A stretch of DNA of 31,797 bases from contig CAZGVA010000005.1 of assembly GCA_964528765.1 (NCBI GenBank), forward strand, positions 1 through 31,797, given 5' to 3'. The DNA comes from JABICX01 sp964528765. Its GTDB lineage: Archaea > Nanobdellota > Nanobdellia > UBA10117 > JABICX01. The notes beneath the pieces were generated by a model, which had not been told where the DNA came from, did no database searches, and saw only the letters and a program-made list of their open reading frames with translations. This document shows, in pieces, positions 7,533-14,865 of this stretch. The position numbers and the translations under genes were made by a program. How positions within the stretch are numbered: position 1 is the first letter of the stretch; each line of letters starts with the position of its first letter.

Positions 7533-10268
7533 ATGGAAACTGAACAAATTTCTCAAGAAGAGCAACAACGGAAAGAAGAAGCTAGAAAGAAAGTCGCTAA
7601 GTTAGTTTATGAATTTAAACAAGATATTATTGATACTGGACGGATTAAAAATTATAATGAGGAAAATGTTAAAGTTCATTTTATAACGCCTTTATTCAAA
7701 GCACTTGGTTGGAAAATGAACGACCAGAACGAAGTACTTTATGAAGAAAATATCTATGGAAAACGAGCAGATTATCTATTTATTCTAAATGGAAAAAAAT
7801 CGCTTATTATTGAAGCAAAACAACCAAACAAAAAATTAGCGTTAGATACTTTATCTGGAATCGCTGTTGCAAAGCAAGTTATATCTTATGCTTGGCATAA
7901 GCAAATACCTGTTGCTGTTGCTACAGATTTTGAAGAACTATTTGTTTATCATGCTCTTACAAAACCACTCAATCCAGCTAAAAACTTGATGTTAATTGAG
8001 AACAAAGATTTTAGTTTAAAGTTTACTAATTTCATAGATAAGTTTGAACTTCTTTGGTTGCTTTCAAGAGATAGTTTTGAGGGTGGTCGGTTAGATAAGT
8101 ATCTAAAGAAAGAAACTAAGAAACATAAAACAGTTGATAAGTCCATTCTTGAAGATTTAGTTCATATTCGTAATTGGCTAACTAAAGATGTTAAGAAGTA
8201 CAATCAAGACTTGCCACACGAAGATATTGATGAAGTTGTTCAGAAGCTAATTGATAGATTAATTTTCATACGAAGTGTTGAAGATAGAGGATTAGAGAAT
8301 CGGAAAGACTGGCTTTTAAGTATTGTAAATGATGCAAAAGAACAACGATTAAGAAAAACAATTATTGCAGAACTTCGAGCAGTTTTCAAGCATTTTGATG
8401 AGGTCTATAATTCAAAGCTGTTTTCTAAATCTCGGCTAGATGGCGATATTCGAATCTCAAATGAGATTCTTGGAAAAGTTATTTTTGGTTTATATTTCGG
8501 AACAGGTTCAGGTAGATTCAGATATGAGTTTGATCAAATCTCTGTTGATTTACTTGGTAGCATTTACGAACAGTATTTAGGAATGCTTCTTCGCTCAACT
8601 GAAAAGCGAGTAAAGTTGGAAGAAGGTAAATCCAAACGTAAAAAGATGGGTATTTACTACACTCCGCAATACATTGTTAATTACATTGTCAAAAATACGG
8701 TTGGCGAGTATATGAAAGGCAAGAGTTTGAAAGAGATTGAGGATATTAAGATTCTTGATCCTGCTTGTGGTTCTGGTTCATTCTTACAAAGAGCATACGA
8801 TGAAGTTAAAGAAGAAGTTAAAAGACGAATTGAGAATGGTGAAAAGGATGGAATCTTTGACGAGCTTGAAACGGTTGATAAGGAAAAGAAACTTTTCTTA
8901 GGACAGAAACAACAGATTATTCTTCGAAACATACATGGAGTTGATTTAGATGAACAAGCTGTTGAGATTGCACAACTTTCTTTATTGCTTAAATTATTGG
9001 AAGGAGAAAATGCCAACACAAAAAAGAAACGTTTGCCTATGCTTAGAAACAACATCCAATGTGGTAATTCATTAATTGATGATTATGAGGTTGCGGGTGA
9101 TAAAGCATTCAAGTGGCAATCCCGTTTCAAAGACATCGTGGCTTCAGGAGGTTTTAATATTGTTATTGGAAATCCGCCATATGGTGCTGAATTATCTAAA
9201 GAACATCAAACTTATCTAAATAAAGAATATAACATTGGTTCTACAGATACTGCGATTCTATTTATCAAAGAAGCATTTGAGTTATTAGATAATGGTGGAC
9301 AATTAAGTTTTATTGTACCTAAAGCACTATGTTTCTCTTCAAATTATAAAAAAATAAGAGCGTATATCAAAGATTATCTTGAGATTCTAATTGATTGTGG
9401 TAAAGTTTGGCGAGAAGTTAAACTTGAACAAGTTATTTTTGTGTTAAAAAAAGGTAGAAAGAGCAATAGTTATTCTTCTGGAAAATTAAACGGGAATACT
9501 ATTGAGATACTTGGAAAGATAGATAAGAAAGACATAGATGAATTTGGTTTCTTCTTAAACAGTGTATCTCCAGACGAAGTAAATCTTGCAAAGAAAATTA
9601 AATCCAAATCAATCATTCTTAATGACATTGGACAGAATCGTAGAGGTGCAATGTTACAAAAATCCATAACTACTAGTGGATATTATGACGTTATTGGGGG
9701 TGCTCAAGTTCAAAGATATGGTATAAAAGGTGTAAAGGGAAGAATGCACAAAACTAAACTTGATTCGGATCAAGCGCACATTAATAACAATTCAATTCTT
9801 GTTCAGAATATAGTTGCGCATATAGAAAATCCAATAGATCACATAAAAATAATAGCTTCTGTAGTCCATGATAAAAATCAGATTATTTTAGATACCATAA
9901 ATCAAATCACTTTGGAAAATAAATATTCACCAAAATATATTTGGTGTATCTTAAATTCTAGTTTTATGAACTGGTATGCGTATAGATTCATTTTCGGTAA
10001 AGCTATACGTACAATGCATTTTGATAACGCAGTAACATCTAGAATACCTATGCGAGAACTTTCATCAGAGCAACAAAAACCATTTATTAAACTTGCAGAC
10101 CGAATGCTTGATTTAAACAAGCTGCTGCAGAGAGAGACATCAGATACAAAACAAGACTTAATCAAAAGACAAATTGAACAAACTAATGATGAAATTAATC
10201 AGATGATTTACAAACTCTATGGCTTAACTGAAGCTGAGAAAAAGATTATTGAGGATAGCTTGAAATGA
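7533..10268 (+). CDS. Type IIG-like restriction-modification enzyme
   Basis: A 911-residue single-chain restriction and methylation enzyme. The N-terminal nuclease domain (about residues 30-160) has a PD-(D/E)XK core in GKRADYLF and LIIEAKQP. A helical connector follows, then a gamma-class N6-adenine methyltransferase: MGIYYTPQYIVNYIVKNTVG (about 371), SAM-binding motif I ILDPACGSGSFLQRAYDEV (about 405), and catalytic motif IV FNIVIGNPPYGAEL (about 542). The C-terminal third resembles a TaqI-like target-recognition domain and ends in a coiled coil. One polypeptide would both methylate adenine and cut unmodified DNA near its site. It overlaps the following trypco2-like gene by 4 bp. The recognition sequence cannot be predicted. 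Confidence 0.88.
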   Translation: METEQISQEEQQRKEEARKKVAKLVYEFKQDIIDTGRIKNYNEENVKVHFITPLFKALGWKMNDQNEVLYEENIYGKRADYLFILNGKKSLIIEAKQPNKKLALDTLSGIAVAKQVISYAWHKQIPVAVATDFEELFVYHALTKPLNPAKNLMLIENKDFSLKFTNFIDKFELLWLLSRDSFEGGRLDKYLKKETKKHKTVDKSILEDLVHIRNWLTKDVKKYNQDLPHEDIDEVVQKLIDRLIFIRSVEDRGLENRKDWLLSIVNDAKEQRLRKTIIAELRAVFKHFDEVYNSKLFSKSRLDGDIRISNEILGKVIFGLYFGTGSGRFRYEFDQISVDLLGSIYEQYLGMLLRSTEKRVKLEEGKSKRKKMGIYYTPQYIVNYIVKNTVGEYMKGKSLKEIEDIKILDPACGSGSFLQRAYDEVKEEVKRRIENGEKDGIFDELETVDKEKKLFLGQKQQIILRNIHGVDLDEQAVEIAQLSLLLKLLEGENANTKKKRLPMLRNNIQCGNSLIDDYEVAGDKAFKWQSRFKDIVASGGFNIVIGNPPYGAELSKEHQTYLNKEYNIGSTDTAILFIKEAFELLDNGGQLSFIVPKALCFSSNYKKIRAYIKDYLEILIDCGKVWREVKLEQVIFVLKKGRKSNSYSSGKLNGNTIEILGKIDKKDIDEFGFFLNSVSPDEVNLAKKIKSKSIILNDIGQNRRGAMLQKSITTSGYYDVIGGAQVQRYGIKGVKGRMHKTKLDSDQAHINNNSILVQNIVAHIENPIDHIKIIASVVHDKNQIILDTINQITLENKYSPKYIWCILNSSFMNWYAYRFIFGKAIRTMHFDNAVTSRIPMRELSSEQQKPFIKLADRMLDLNKLLQRETSDTKQDLIKRQIEQTNDEINQMIYKLYGLTEAEKKIIEDSLK

Positions 10269-10564
10269 TACCAGCAGGAAGTCCAATAAAGAAGTTTATA
10301 GAACAAAGTTTAAGTGAGATAAAAGATGGTCTGCCTACAGATTTTCAACTATCTGATAAAATAGATTTTGAGTTATCTGTAGTGGATAGTAGTAAAAAGG
10401 AAGGTGGCACGGATATTAGAGTACTTAAACTTGGTGGAGATATACAAAAAGAGTTTGTTCAAAGAATAAAGTTTTCAGTTATAAATAAAGAGATTGCAAA
10501 GAAACAAATGAAAGATATGAAAAAAGTTTTCTCTGCAATGAAAGAGGGTCTTGGTGAAGATTAA
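10265..10564 (+). CDS. Trypco2-like small protein
   Basis: A 99-residue protein whose ATG overlaps the stop codon of the restriction-modification gene (ATGA), a sign of coupled translation. The pattern of an N-terminal helix (IKKFIEQSLSEIKDGL), a strand (KIDFELSVVDSSKKEGGTDI) and a C-terminal strand (EFVQRIKFSVI) fits the trypsin-co-occurring domain 2 (trypco2) described near effector and conflict-system proteins, where a strand-GG-strand core recurs. The family is thought to be an accessory or adaptor module rather than an enzyme. A C-terminal lysine- and methionine-rich tail (about residues 78-99) extends past the domain. The assignment comes from memory of the family pattern. Confidence 0.62.
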   Translation: MIPAGSPIKKFIEQSLSEIKDGLPTDFQLSDKIDFELSVVDSSKKEGGTDIRVLKLGGDIQKEFVQRIKFSVINKEIAKKQMKDMKKVFSAMKEGLGED

Positions 10565-10576
10565 TGGAGGAATATT

Positions 10577-11194
10577 ATGGATCCCATAATTATTGGATTG
10601 AAGAGTGCTGAACTTAGTTTGCCTTATCTTACTAAGCAGTTATATAAATCTAAAAAAGCTAAGAAATTTGTTAATAAAATTATATCTAAACCAGAATTGA
10701 TTAATTTCAGTGTTTTTGTAAAAATAAAGTTTAAAGAAATTTTGAATAAAACAGATACGAAACAAAAAATTATTGATATATTTTCTAATAACAATACTGA
10801 TTTGAATATGCAACTACATGGCACATCTTTTCATGTAAATATTAATTATGAATCTGAAGAAGAAGAAGAACTTGTAGATGATGAAGAAGTAAAATATGTT
10901 ATTTTTGAGTTAATACCCACAACATTTTATACGGATGCTAGTTCAGTATTAAAAAGCACATATTACAAAACCGCAGATATTTTGAATAATATTCAATCTA
11001 ATTTTTTAATAGATAAGTACTTTATTATATTTGTTTTTTGTGTGGAAGGTAAAGAAAAGAAATTAATTAGTCTAAAAGAAAAGGGCAAGATCTTCGTAGA
11101 TAAATACAATCAAACTACGTATTTAATTAAAGTAAAAGTTAAAAAAGCGGAGGATGTTACTAAATTACTTAGTATGTTATCAAAATGGGAATAA
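10577..11194 (+). CDS. Unknown protein of the defence operon (205 aa)
   Basis: Preceded by a strong Shine-Dalgarno (GGAGG, 10566-10570) six bases before the ATG. The protein has a basic helical N terminus, a central polar segment ending in an acidic run (ESEEEEELVDDEEV, about residues 93-106), then alternating beta strands (YVIFELIPTTF, YFIIFVFCVEG, TTYLIKVKVKK). There is no signal peptide and no recognisable catalytic motif; the hydrophobic FIIFVFCV stretch is too short and too strand-like for a convincing membrane span. It overlaps the next gene by 10 bp, so the two products may work together. I do not recognise the family. Confidence 0.65.
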   Translation: MDPIIIGLKSAELSLPYLTKQLYKSKKAKKFVNKIISKPELINFSVFVKIKFKEILNKTDTKQKIIDIFSNNNTDLNMQLHGTSFHVNINYESEEEEELVDDEEVKYVIFELIPTTFYTDASSVLKSTYYKTADILNNIQSNFLIDKYFIIFVFCVEGKEKKLISLKEKGKIFVDKYNQTTYLIKVKVKKAEDVTKLLSMLSKWE

Positions 11195-11925
11195 GTGCTA
11201 CGATATATAAAATAGATGAACGTAAAGCCGGAGATATAATACATTTGCTTAAACAACAAATTAATACTACTTGGCATACCATTACAACACCCATCGGAGA
11301 TGGTAAACTTCAGCTAAAGATTAATGATATACAAGATAATGCCTTTGGTTTTTCATTAAAAATCGCGGTTGATTATCCTTCATCAGAATTATATCACCCA
11401 AATCAAGGAACATATAAGATACCATTCCACACTGAAAACTATGTTCAATTATACTCAACCAAAGATTTAGAGAATTATTTAGTTATTTTTGCTAAACAAT
11501 ATAATGCTATACAAGTTTATAATGCATTGTCCGTATATTTACAAAAAAAGCTAAAAGATACATCTTACCCGCTCCGAAAATGTAGAATAATACTAGATCA
11601 CAATGTACTCAAAGATTGTAAAATATTCAATATCATTAAGTACGTTTCTGCGGGCGAGATAGAAGATGATGAAATAAAAAAATGCGCTTTTACCTTCCAA
11701 CCAGATAAAGATGCTAGAAAGAATCAACAGTATAAAGAATTTATCGAGGATAAAAGCGGACAAGGTAATTCCGTAAGAGCAAAAGACAGTGTGTATAATA
11801 TAACACTACAACTTTCAAAAAAAGGAACTGTCTATATTCCTTCGAATGCAATCGATACTAAAAAAGAAGAATACCTATCAAGAGTAATGATTAATTTATT
11901 AGATTTTAAAGCTTTAATTTCTTAG
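11185..11925 (+). CDS. Unknown protein, last gene of the defence operon (246 aa)
   Basis: Its ATG lies inside the end of the preceding gene. The protein is mixed alpha/beta. The N-terminal half contains several strands (GDGKLQLKINDIQDNAFGFS, LKIAVDYP); the C-terminal half contains KCRIILDHNVLKDCKIFNII and ends with YLSRVMINLLDFKALIS. Two histidines and several aspartates are scattered without a known motif. I do not recognise the family. Position at the end of the operon and overlap with the 205-aa gene suggest a partner role in the same system. About 160 bp of non-coding DNA separate it from the right transposon end. Confidence 0.65.
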   Translation: MGISATIYKIDERKAGDIIHLLKQQINTTWHTITTPIGDGKLQLKINDIQDNAFGFSLKIAVDYPSSELYHPNQGTYKIPFHTENYVQLYSTKDLENYLVIFAKQYNAIQVYNALSVYLQKKLKDTSYPLRKCRIILDHNVLKDCKIFNIIKYVSAGEIEDDEIKKCAFTFQPDKDARKNQQYKEFIEDKSGQGNSVRAKDSVYNITLQLSKKGTVYIPSNAIDTKKEEYLSRVMINLLDFKALIS

Positions 11926-12051
11926 TTTTTATTATCTATTTAAAAATGAATTTATACTAACTACGCTGCTAGCGCAGCGGGCAAATCTATTAATTAATGC
12001 TACTGGCTCGCATTCTGGTGAGATTACATTCATTTCTATATTGTAAAGAAT
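11926..12051. other. Non-coding stretch with GC-rich hairpin
   Basis: A perfect hairpin, CGCTGC-TAGC-GCAGCG (11964-11979), stands out in otherwise AT-rich DNA between the last cargo gene and the right subterminal sites. It may end transcription of the cargo operon, but archaeal terminators are usually T-rich rather than hairpin-based. No tRNA or ORF was found here. Confidence 0.35.
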
Positions 12052-12103
12052 ACTTTCTACACAAAATGATAACTTAATACACAGAAGCTACTTTATACAC
12101 AAA
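12052..12103. repeat. Right subterminal array of three 14-bp sites
   Basis: Three copies in the same orientation: 12052-12065 (ACTTTCTACACAAA, identical to 805-818), 12072-12085 (ACTTAATACACAGA, one base different from 785-798) and 12090-12103 (ACTTTATACACAAA, inside the inverted repeat). Start-to-start spacing is 20 and 18 bp, about two helical turns, so bound proteins would line up on one DNA face. Confidence 0.7.
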
Positions 12104-12106
12104 GCC
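12087..12106 (-). repeat. Right terminal inverted repeat (20 bp)
   Basis: GCTACTTTATACACAAAGCC, the exact reverse complement of 754-773. Confidence 0.9.
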
Positions 12107-12115
12107 AACATATAA
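12107..12115. repeat. Right target-site duplication (9 bp)
   Basis: AACATATAA, identical to and in the same orientation as 745-753. Confidence 0.85.
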
Positions 12116-12118
12116 GAA

Positions 12119-12130
12119 AGCTTTAAAAAT
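12119..12130 (+). promoter_or_regulatory. TATA box of the L37e gene
   Basis: The stretch around CTTTAAAAATA is centred about 25 nt before the ATG at 12150, so the L37e mRNA is probably leaderless. The transposon ends a few bases upstream and leaves this core promoter intact, but it would have removed any co-transcription with LSm. Confidence 0.55.
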
Positions 12131-12149
12131 AAACCAACTAAATAATACA

Positions 12150-12341
12150 ATGTCAAAAGGAACACCAGCAATGGGCCGCAAAAGCGGTAAGAAAACACAT
12201 ATTAGATGTCGTAGATGCGGTAATCATACTTATCATGCACAGCATAAAACTTGCGCGAAGTGTGGTTTTGGGGCAACAAAAACGATGCGTAAATATAATT
12301 GGTTAGAAAAAATATTTGCTAGCGGAAAACGTAAAAGATAA
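12150..12341 (+). CDS. rpl37e: Large-subunit ribosomal protein L37e
   Basis: A 63-residue basic protein with the four-cysteine zinc ribbon typical of L37e: CRRCGNHTYH (two Cys) and CAKCGFG (two Cys). It starts with SKGTPAMGRKSGKKTHIRCR, which matches the strongly conserved family N terminus, and ends in a basic tail (SGKRKR). It binds 23S rRNA in the 50S subunit. It normally follows the LSm gene in archaea; here it lies just right of the transposon and has its own TATA box. The length is normal for the family. Confidence 0.95.
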   Translation: MSKGTPAMGRKSGKKTHIRCRRCGNHTYHAQHKTCAKCGFGATKTMRKYNWLEKIFASGKRKR

Positions 12342-12382
12342 TTCAGTAAAAACTCTTTTAAATTAACTTCTAATCTTTACTT

Positions 12383-12768
12383 ATGAGTGAAGTTTATGCT
12401 AATTCAATATTGAATAGTAATTTTGGTCTAGAAAATGCTTTTGAATCAAAATCTGAAGGATTAGTAAATAAATTTCTAAGAAAAGCTTTCCAGATCTAGA
12501 AAGAAAATTACATGACTTAAAAAAACAAAAAGCTATACGTCAATCACTAAATTTAAAAGAGAAACCTTACGAAAGTAAACCCTTAGAAATTGAAAAAAAC
12601 GAAGAAACAGTTGATGTTGAAGCTTGGTATGAAACCATTGAATCTGAAACATCAAAAGTTCCAATATCTACAAGCATACCGGATGTTATGGGTGTTAAAA
12701 ACTCTGTGAGTGTTCCAAAAGAGGTACGTGAACGTACACATGAAAACGCTTTGGGAAAAAAGAGATAA
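12383..12768 (+). pseudogene. Frameshifted small gene, unknown function
   Basis: The ATG at 12383 opens a frame (MSEVYANSILNSNFGLENAF, continuing) that stops at TAG 12497-12499. A second frame takes over without loss of coding character from about 12482 (KSFPDLERKLHDLKKQKAIR, continuing) to the TAA at 12766-12768. One extra A in the AAAA run at 12481-12484 would join both into a 128-residue polar protein with a coiled-coil-like middle, a conserved-looking VDVEAWYETIESE segment and a basic C terminus. A TATA-like box (CTTTTAAATTAA) lies about 23 nt before the ATG. Deletion mutation or assembly error cannot be told apart here; the run is too short for a classic slippery site. I do not recognise the family. 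Confidence 0.6.
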
Positions 12769-12820
12769 ATTGTTTATTCTACAAGATAATTATTTTTAAT
12801 ACAAATTAGCATCAGATATA

Positions 12821-14002
12821 ATGGCAGAAAATTATAAATCCGATTCGACTAAATGCGTCCATGCAGGTGTAGGTAAAGAAGTTCATGGAGCAGTTGTTCC
12901 TCCAATATATCAAGTTTCTACATTTTCTTTTGAAAATGCTCAACACGGTGCAGATCTTTTTGCAGGTAAAAAATATGGACATATTTATTCTCGAATGTCG
13001 AATCCAACAAGAAACGCGTTTGAAAATGCACTTGCAGCAGTTGAAAATGGACATAAAGCACTTGCTTGTGGAAGTGGAATGGCAGCAATTCATACATGCA
13101 TAGCAGCCTTAGTTAAACAAGGAGATCATATTATTAGTTCAAAAACTGTTTATGGACCAACTAGCACTTTGTTAGAAAATATATTTGCTAAATTTGGTAT
13201 AGGAATAACTTTTGTTGATACATCAAATCTTGAGCAGATTCAAGAAGCAATTACAGATAAAACTAAAGTAATTTACATTGAAACTCCAGCAAATCCAACT
13301 CTCGTTATTTCTGATTTAGTAGAAGTTTCAAAACTAGCAAAAAAACATAATATTCTAACAATTGTAGATAACACATTCATGAGTCCCGTTTTGCAAAAAC
13401 CACTTGATTTAGGTATAGATATTAGCGTACACAGTTTGACAAAATACATCAATGGACATGCAGATGTTGTTGGTGGTGCAATAATTGTAAAAGATGAAGA
13501 AATGTACCGAAAGATGAGAATCACACTTAATCAAACGGGTGGAGTTCTTGGTCCAATGGATTCATTTTTAGTTCATAGAGGGCTTAAAACCTTAGCAATT
13601 AGAATGAAAAAGCATTGTGAAAATGCGCAAAAAGTAGCAGAATATCTTGAAGCATATCCAAAAATTGAATGGGTAAGATATCCCGGACTGGAATCACATC
13701 CACAATATGAACTTTCTAAAAAACAATCTTTAGGTCCAAGTGGAATGATTGCTTTTGAAGTAAAAGGTGGGGTTGAAGCTGGAGAAACGCTCATGAATTC
13801 AGTTAAATTAGCGGGACTTGCAGTTAGTTTAGGTGGCGTTGAAACGCTTATTGAACACCCTGCATCTATGACTCACGCTAGTATGGGAAAAGAATTGAGA
13901 TTAAAAGCAGATGTTACAGATGGTTTAGTTCGTCTTTCAGTAGGCATTGAAGATGTAGATGAAATAATTGCGGATCTTGCCCAAGCATTAGATAAAGTTT
14001 AG
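12821..14002 (+). CDS. Trans-sulfuration PLP enzyme (methionine gamma-lyase / cystathionine gamma-synthase family)
   Basis: 393 residues, full length for the Cys/Met metabolism PLP family. Visible: the phosphate-binding YSRMSNPTRN (about residues 55-64), GSGMAAIHTCIAAL, the substrate-site VYGPTSTLLE, the cofactor-contacting DNTFMSPVLQKPLDLGIDIS and the PLP lysine in HSLTKYINGHADVVGG (Lys about 207). The C-terminal VSLGGVETLIEHPASMTHAS is also typical. The family acts on sulfur amino acids: gamma-lyase, gamma-synthase or O-acetylhomoserine sulfhydrylase. The Cys found next to the active site in classic methionine gamma-lyases is Pro here, so the exact reaction is open. A TATA-like box about 24 nt upstream suggests a leaderless mRNA. 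A paralogue lies at 25651-26784. Confidence 0.88.
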   Translation: MAENYKSDSTKCVHAGVGKEVHGAVVPPIYQVSTFSFENAQHGADLFAGKKYGHIYSRMSNPTRNAFENALAAVENGHKALACGSGMAAIHTCIAALVKQGDHIISSKTVYGPTSTLLENIFAKFGIGITFVDTSNLEQIQEAITDKTKVIYIETPANPTLVISDLVEVSKLAKKHNILTIVDNTFMSPVLQKPLDLGIDISVHSLTKYINGHADVVGGAIIVKDEEMYRKMRITLNQTGGVLGPMDSFLVHRGLKTLAIRMKKHCENAQKVAEYLEAYPKIEWVRYPGLESHPQYELSKKQSLGPSGMIAFEVKGGVEAGETLMNSVKLAGLAVSLGGVETLIEHPASMTHASMGKELRLKADVTDGLVRLSVGIEDVDEIIADLAQALDKV

Positions 14003-14013
14003 TGGGCATAAAG

Positions 14014-14081
14014 CTTTTAAATAAAGTTCAGTTCTTACAATTAACATGACAAACGGTGAGTATCCCAAATTACGGAAATAA
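14014..14081 (+). promoter_or_regulatory. Promoter and leader micro-ORF before tRNA-Lys(UUU)
   Basis: A TATA box (CTTTTAAATAAAG, 14014-14026) is placed exactly for leaderless transcription from the ATG at 14046. That ATG opens an 11-codon frame, MTNGEYPKLRK, ending at TAA 14079-14081. The GGTGAGTATCCCAAATTACGG stretch resembles elements at 15753, 15808 and 16037. Whether the peptide is made or the RNA element itself matters is unknown. Confidence 0.4.
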
Positions 14082-14139
14082 CTCTTCTAGTCATGTCTAT
14101 TTAGCTAAGTAATCAACTTAGTTGATAAAAGAAAAATAA

Positions 14140-14238
14140 GGGCCCATAGCTCAGTCTGGCTAGAGCACAAGGCTTTTAACTGCCATTTATGGTGGAGAAG
14201 AGACCTTGGTGTCACGGGTTCAAATCCTGTTGGGCCCT
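14140..14238 (+). tRNA. tRNA-Lys(UUU) with 24-nt intron
   Basis: All arms fold: acceptor GGGCCCA/TGGGCCC, D stem GCTC/GAGC, anticodon stem CAAGG/CCTTG, and T stem ACGGG/CCTGT around TTCAAAT. The anticodon TTT is at 14175-14177, and A37 is followed by an intron at 14179-14202, the canonical archaeal 37/38 site. The intron contains a short hairpin (CTGCCAT/ATGGTGG). The mature RNA is 75 nt. CCA is not encoded. The discriminator base is T73, unusual for tRNA-Lys. A T-rich tract follows. Confidence 0.92.
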
Positions 14239-14250
14239 TCTTTATTTTCT
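14239..14250 (+). terminator. T-rich terminator after tRNA-Lys(UUU)
   Basis: The tract TCTTTATTTTCT follows the tRNA directly, as is typical of archaeal intrinsic termination. Confidence 0.45.
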
Positions 14251-14283
14251 TAAACTATAAATAGTAGTTTTGATTTTTATTTA

Positions 14284-14847
14284 ATGGATATTATTACACT
14301 CGTTGGTCCAAGAGCTGTAGGTAAATCAACTATTGGAAAAAAACTTGCAAAACAATTAGGATATATATTTTTTGACGTTGATGTTTTTATGAATAATAAA
14401 TTAAAAAAATATGCTGGAATTAAAGGTTATACTGATAAAAATGGTTGGAAAAAATATAATAATTTATTGAAATATACACTTCGCCATGAAATATTACCTT
14501 CAATTATACGTAAAAAAGTAATTCTTGATTGTGGCGGTGGTATGATCGGTTCTGAATTTCACTCATCAACATCCATGGGTAAATTACTAAACAAACATAC
14601 TAAAATTATTATGCTAATACCTCACGAAGATGATGAAAAAGCACTTAAAATGCTTTATGAACGTGAACTAAAAAGAACTTATTGGGGAAATACACCCGAA
14701 GATCAAATTAAAAAAATTGTAAAACAACATTATTATGAAAGAATACCTCTAATTAAAAAATGGACACACAATATTATCTATATCAACAACCGCAGACCCG
14801 ATACAATTGTTAACTTTATTGAGAACGATATTCTTAAATATGTATAA
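14284..14847 (+). CDS. Shikimate-kinase-like P-loop kinase
   Basis: 187 residues. The N terminus carries a Walker A motif (LVGPRAVGKSTIGKKLAKQL, about residues 6-25) followed by IFFDVDVFM, where shikimate kinases have a substrate-binding Asp, and ILDCGGGMIG (about 81-90), equivalent to the family's GGG loop. These mark the bacterial AroK type rather than the archaeal GHMP-type shikimate kinase. Without other shikimate-pathway genes nearby, the substrate could also be another small molecule or a nucleoside. A TATA box (ACTATAAATAG) centred 26 nt before the ATG suggests a leaderless mRNA. It is followed closely by the metallophosphoesterase. Confidence 0.7.
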   Translation: MDIITLVGPRAVGKSTIGKKLAKQLGYIFFDVDVFMNNKLKKYAGIKGYTDKNGWKKYNNLLKYTLRHEILPSIIRKKVILDCGGGMIGSEFHSSTSMGKLLNKHTKIIMLIPHEDDEKALKMLYERELKRTYWGNTPEDQIKKIVKQHYYERIPLIKKWTHNIIYINNRRPDTIVNFIENDILKYV

Positions 14848-14865
14848 TAATCCACCTAAAGTATA

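Larger units (their letters stand above)
754..12106. mobile_element. 11.35-kb transposon carrying a defence gene cluster
   Basis: Bounded by perfect 20-bp inverted repeats (754-773 and 12087-12106) and exact 9-bp direct repeats outside them. The termini start GGCTTTGTG, close to the GGCTTTGTTGAATAAATC ends known for IS903 (IS5 family, 9-bp duplications), and an IS5-like transposase lies inside at 1939-2910. Removing the element plus one copy of the duplication leaves about 88 bp between the LSm stop and the L37e start. Cargo: TrmB-type regulator, small unknown protein, RHH-like protein, helicase-nuclease, DUF4268 protein, Type IIG-like restriction-modification enzyme, trypco2-like protein and two unknown proteins. 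The boundaries are seen directly; that the internal transposase moves the whole unit is inference. Confidence 0.82.

Noticed and set aside
8681..9055. 124-codon minus-strand frame inside the restriction-modification gene
   Set aside because: It is antisense to the methyltransferase domain, with serine-rich shadow composition and no start signals.
11964..12030. tRNA or tRNA fragment near the right transposon end
   Set aside because: The GC-rich hairpin and GGCTCGCATTCTGG stretch caught the eye, but no acceptor, anticodon or T arm could be formed.
754..12106. Casposon or Tn7-like element
   Set aside because: No Cas1, DNA polymerase B, TnsB/C or integrase gene is present; the ends and duplication fit an IS5/IS903-type element instead.
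12481..12499. Programmed -1 frameshift
   Set aside because: The run is only AAAA and does not form a slippery heptamer in the correct phase; there is no clear downstream structure.
12812..13093. 93-codon minus-strand frame inside the trans-sulfuration gene
   Set aside because: It is a cysteine-rich antisense shadow of conserved PLP-enzyme codons.
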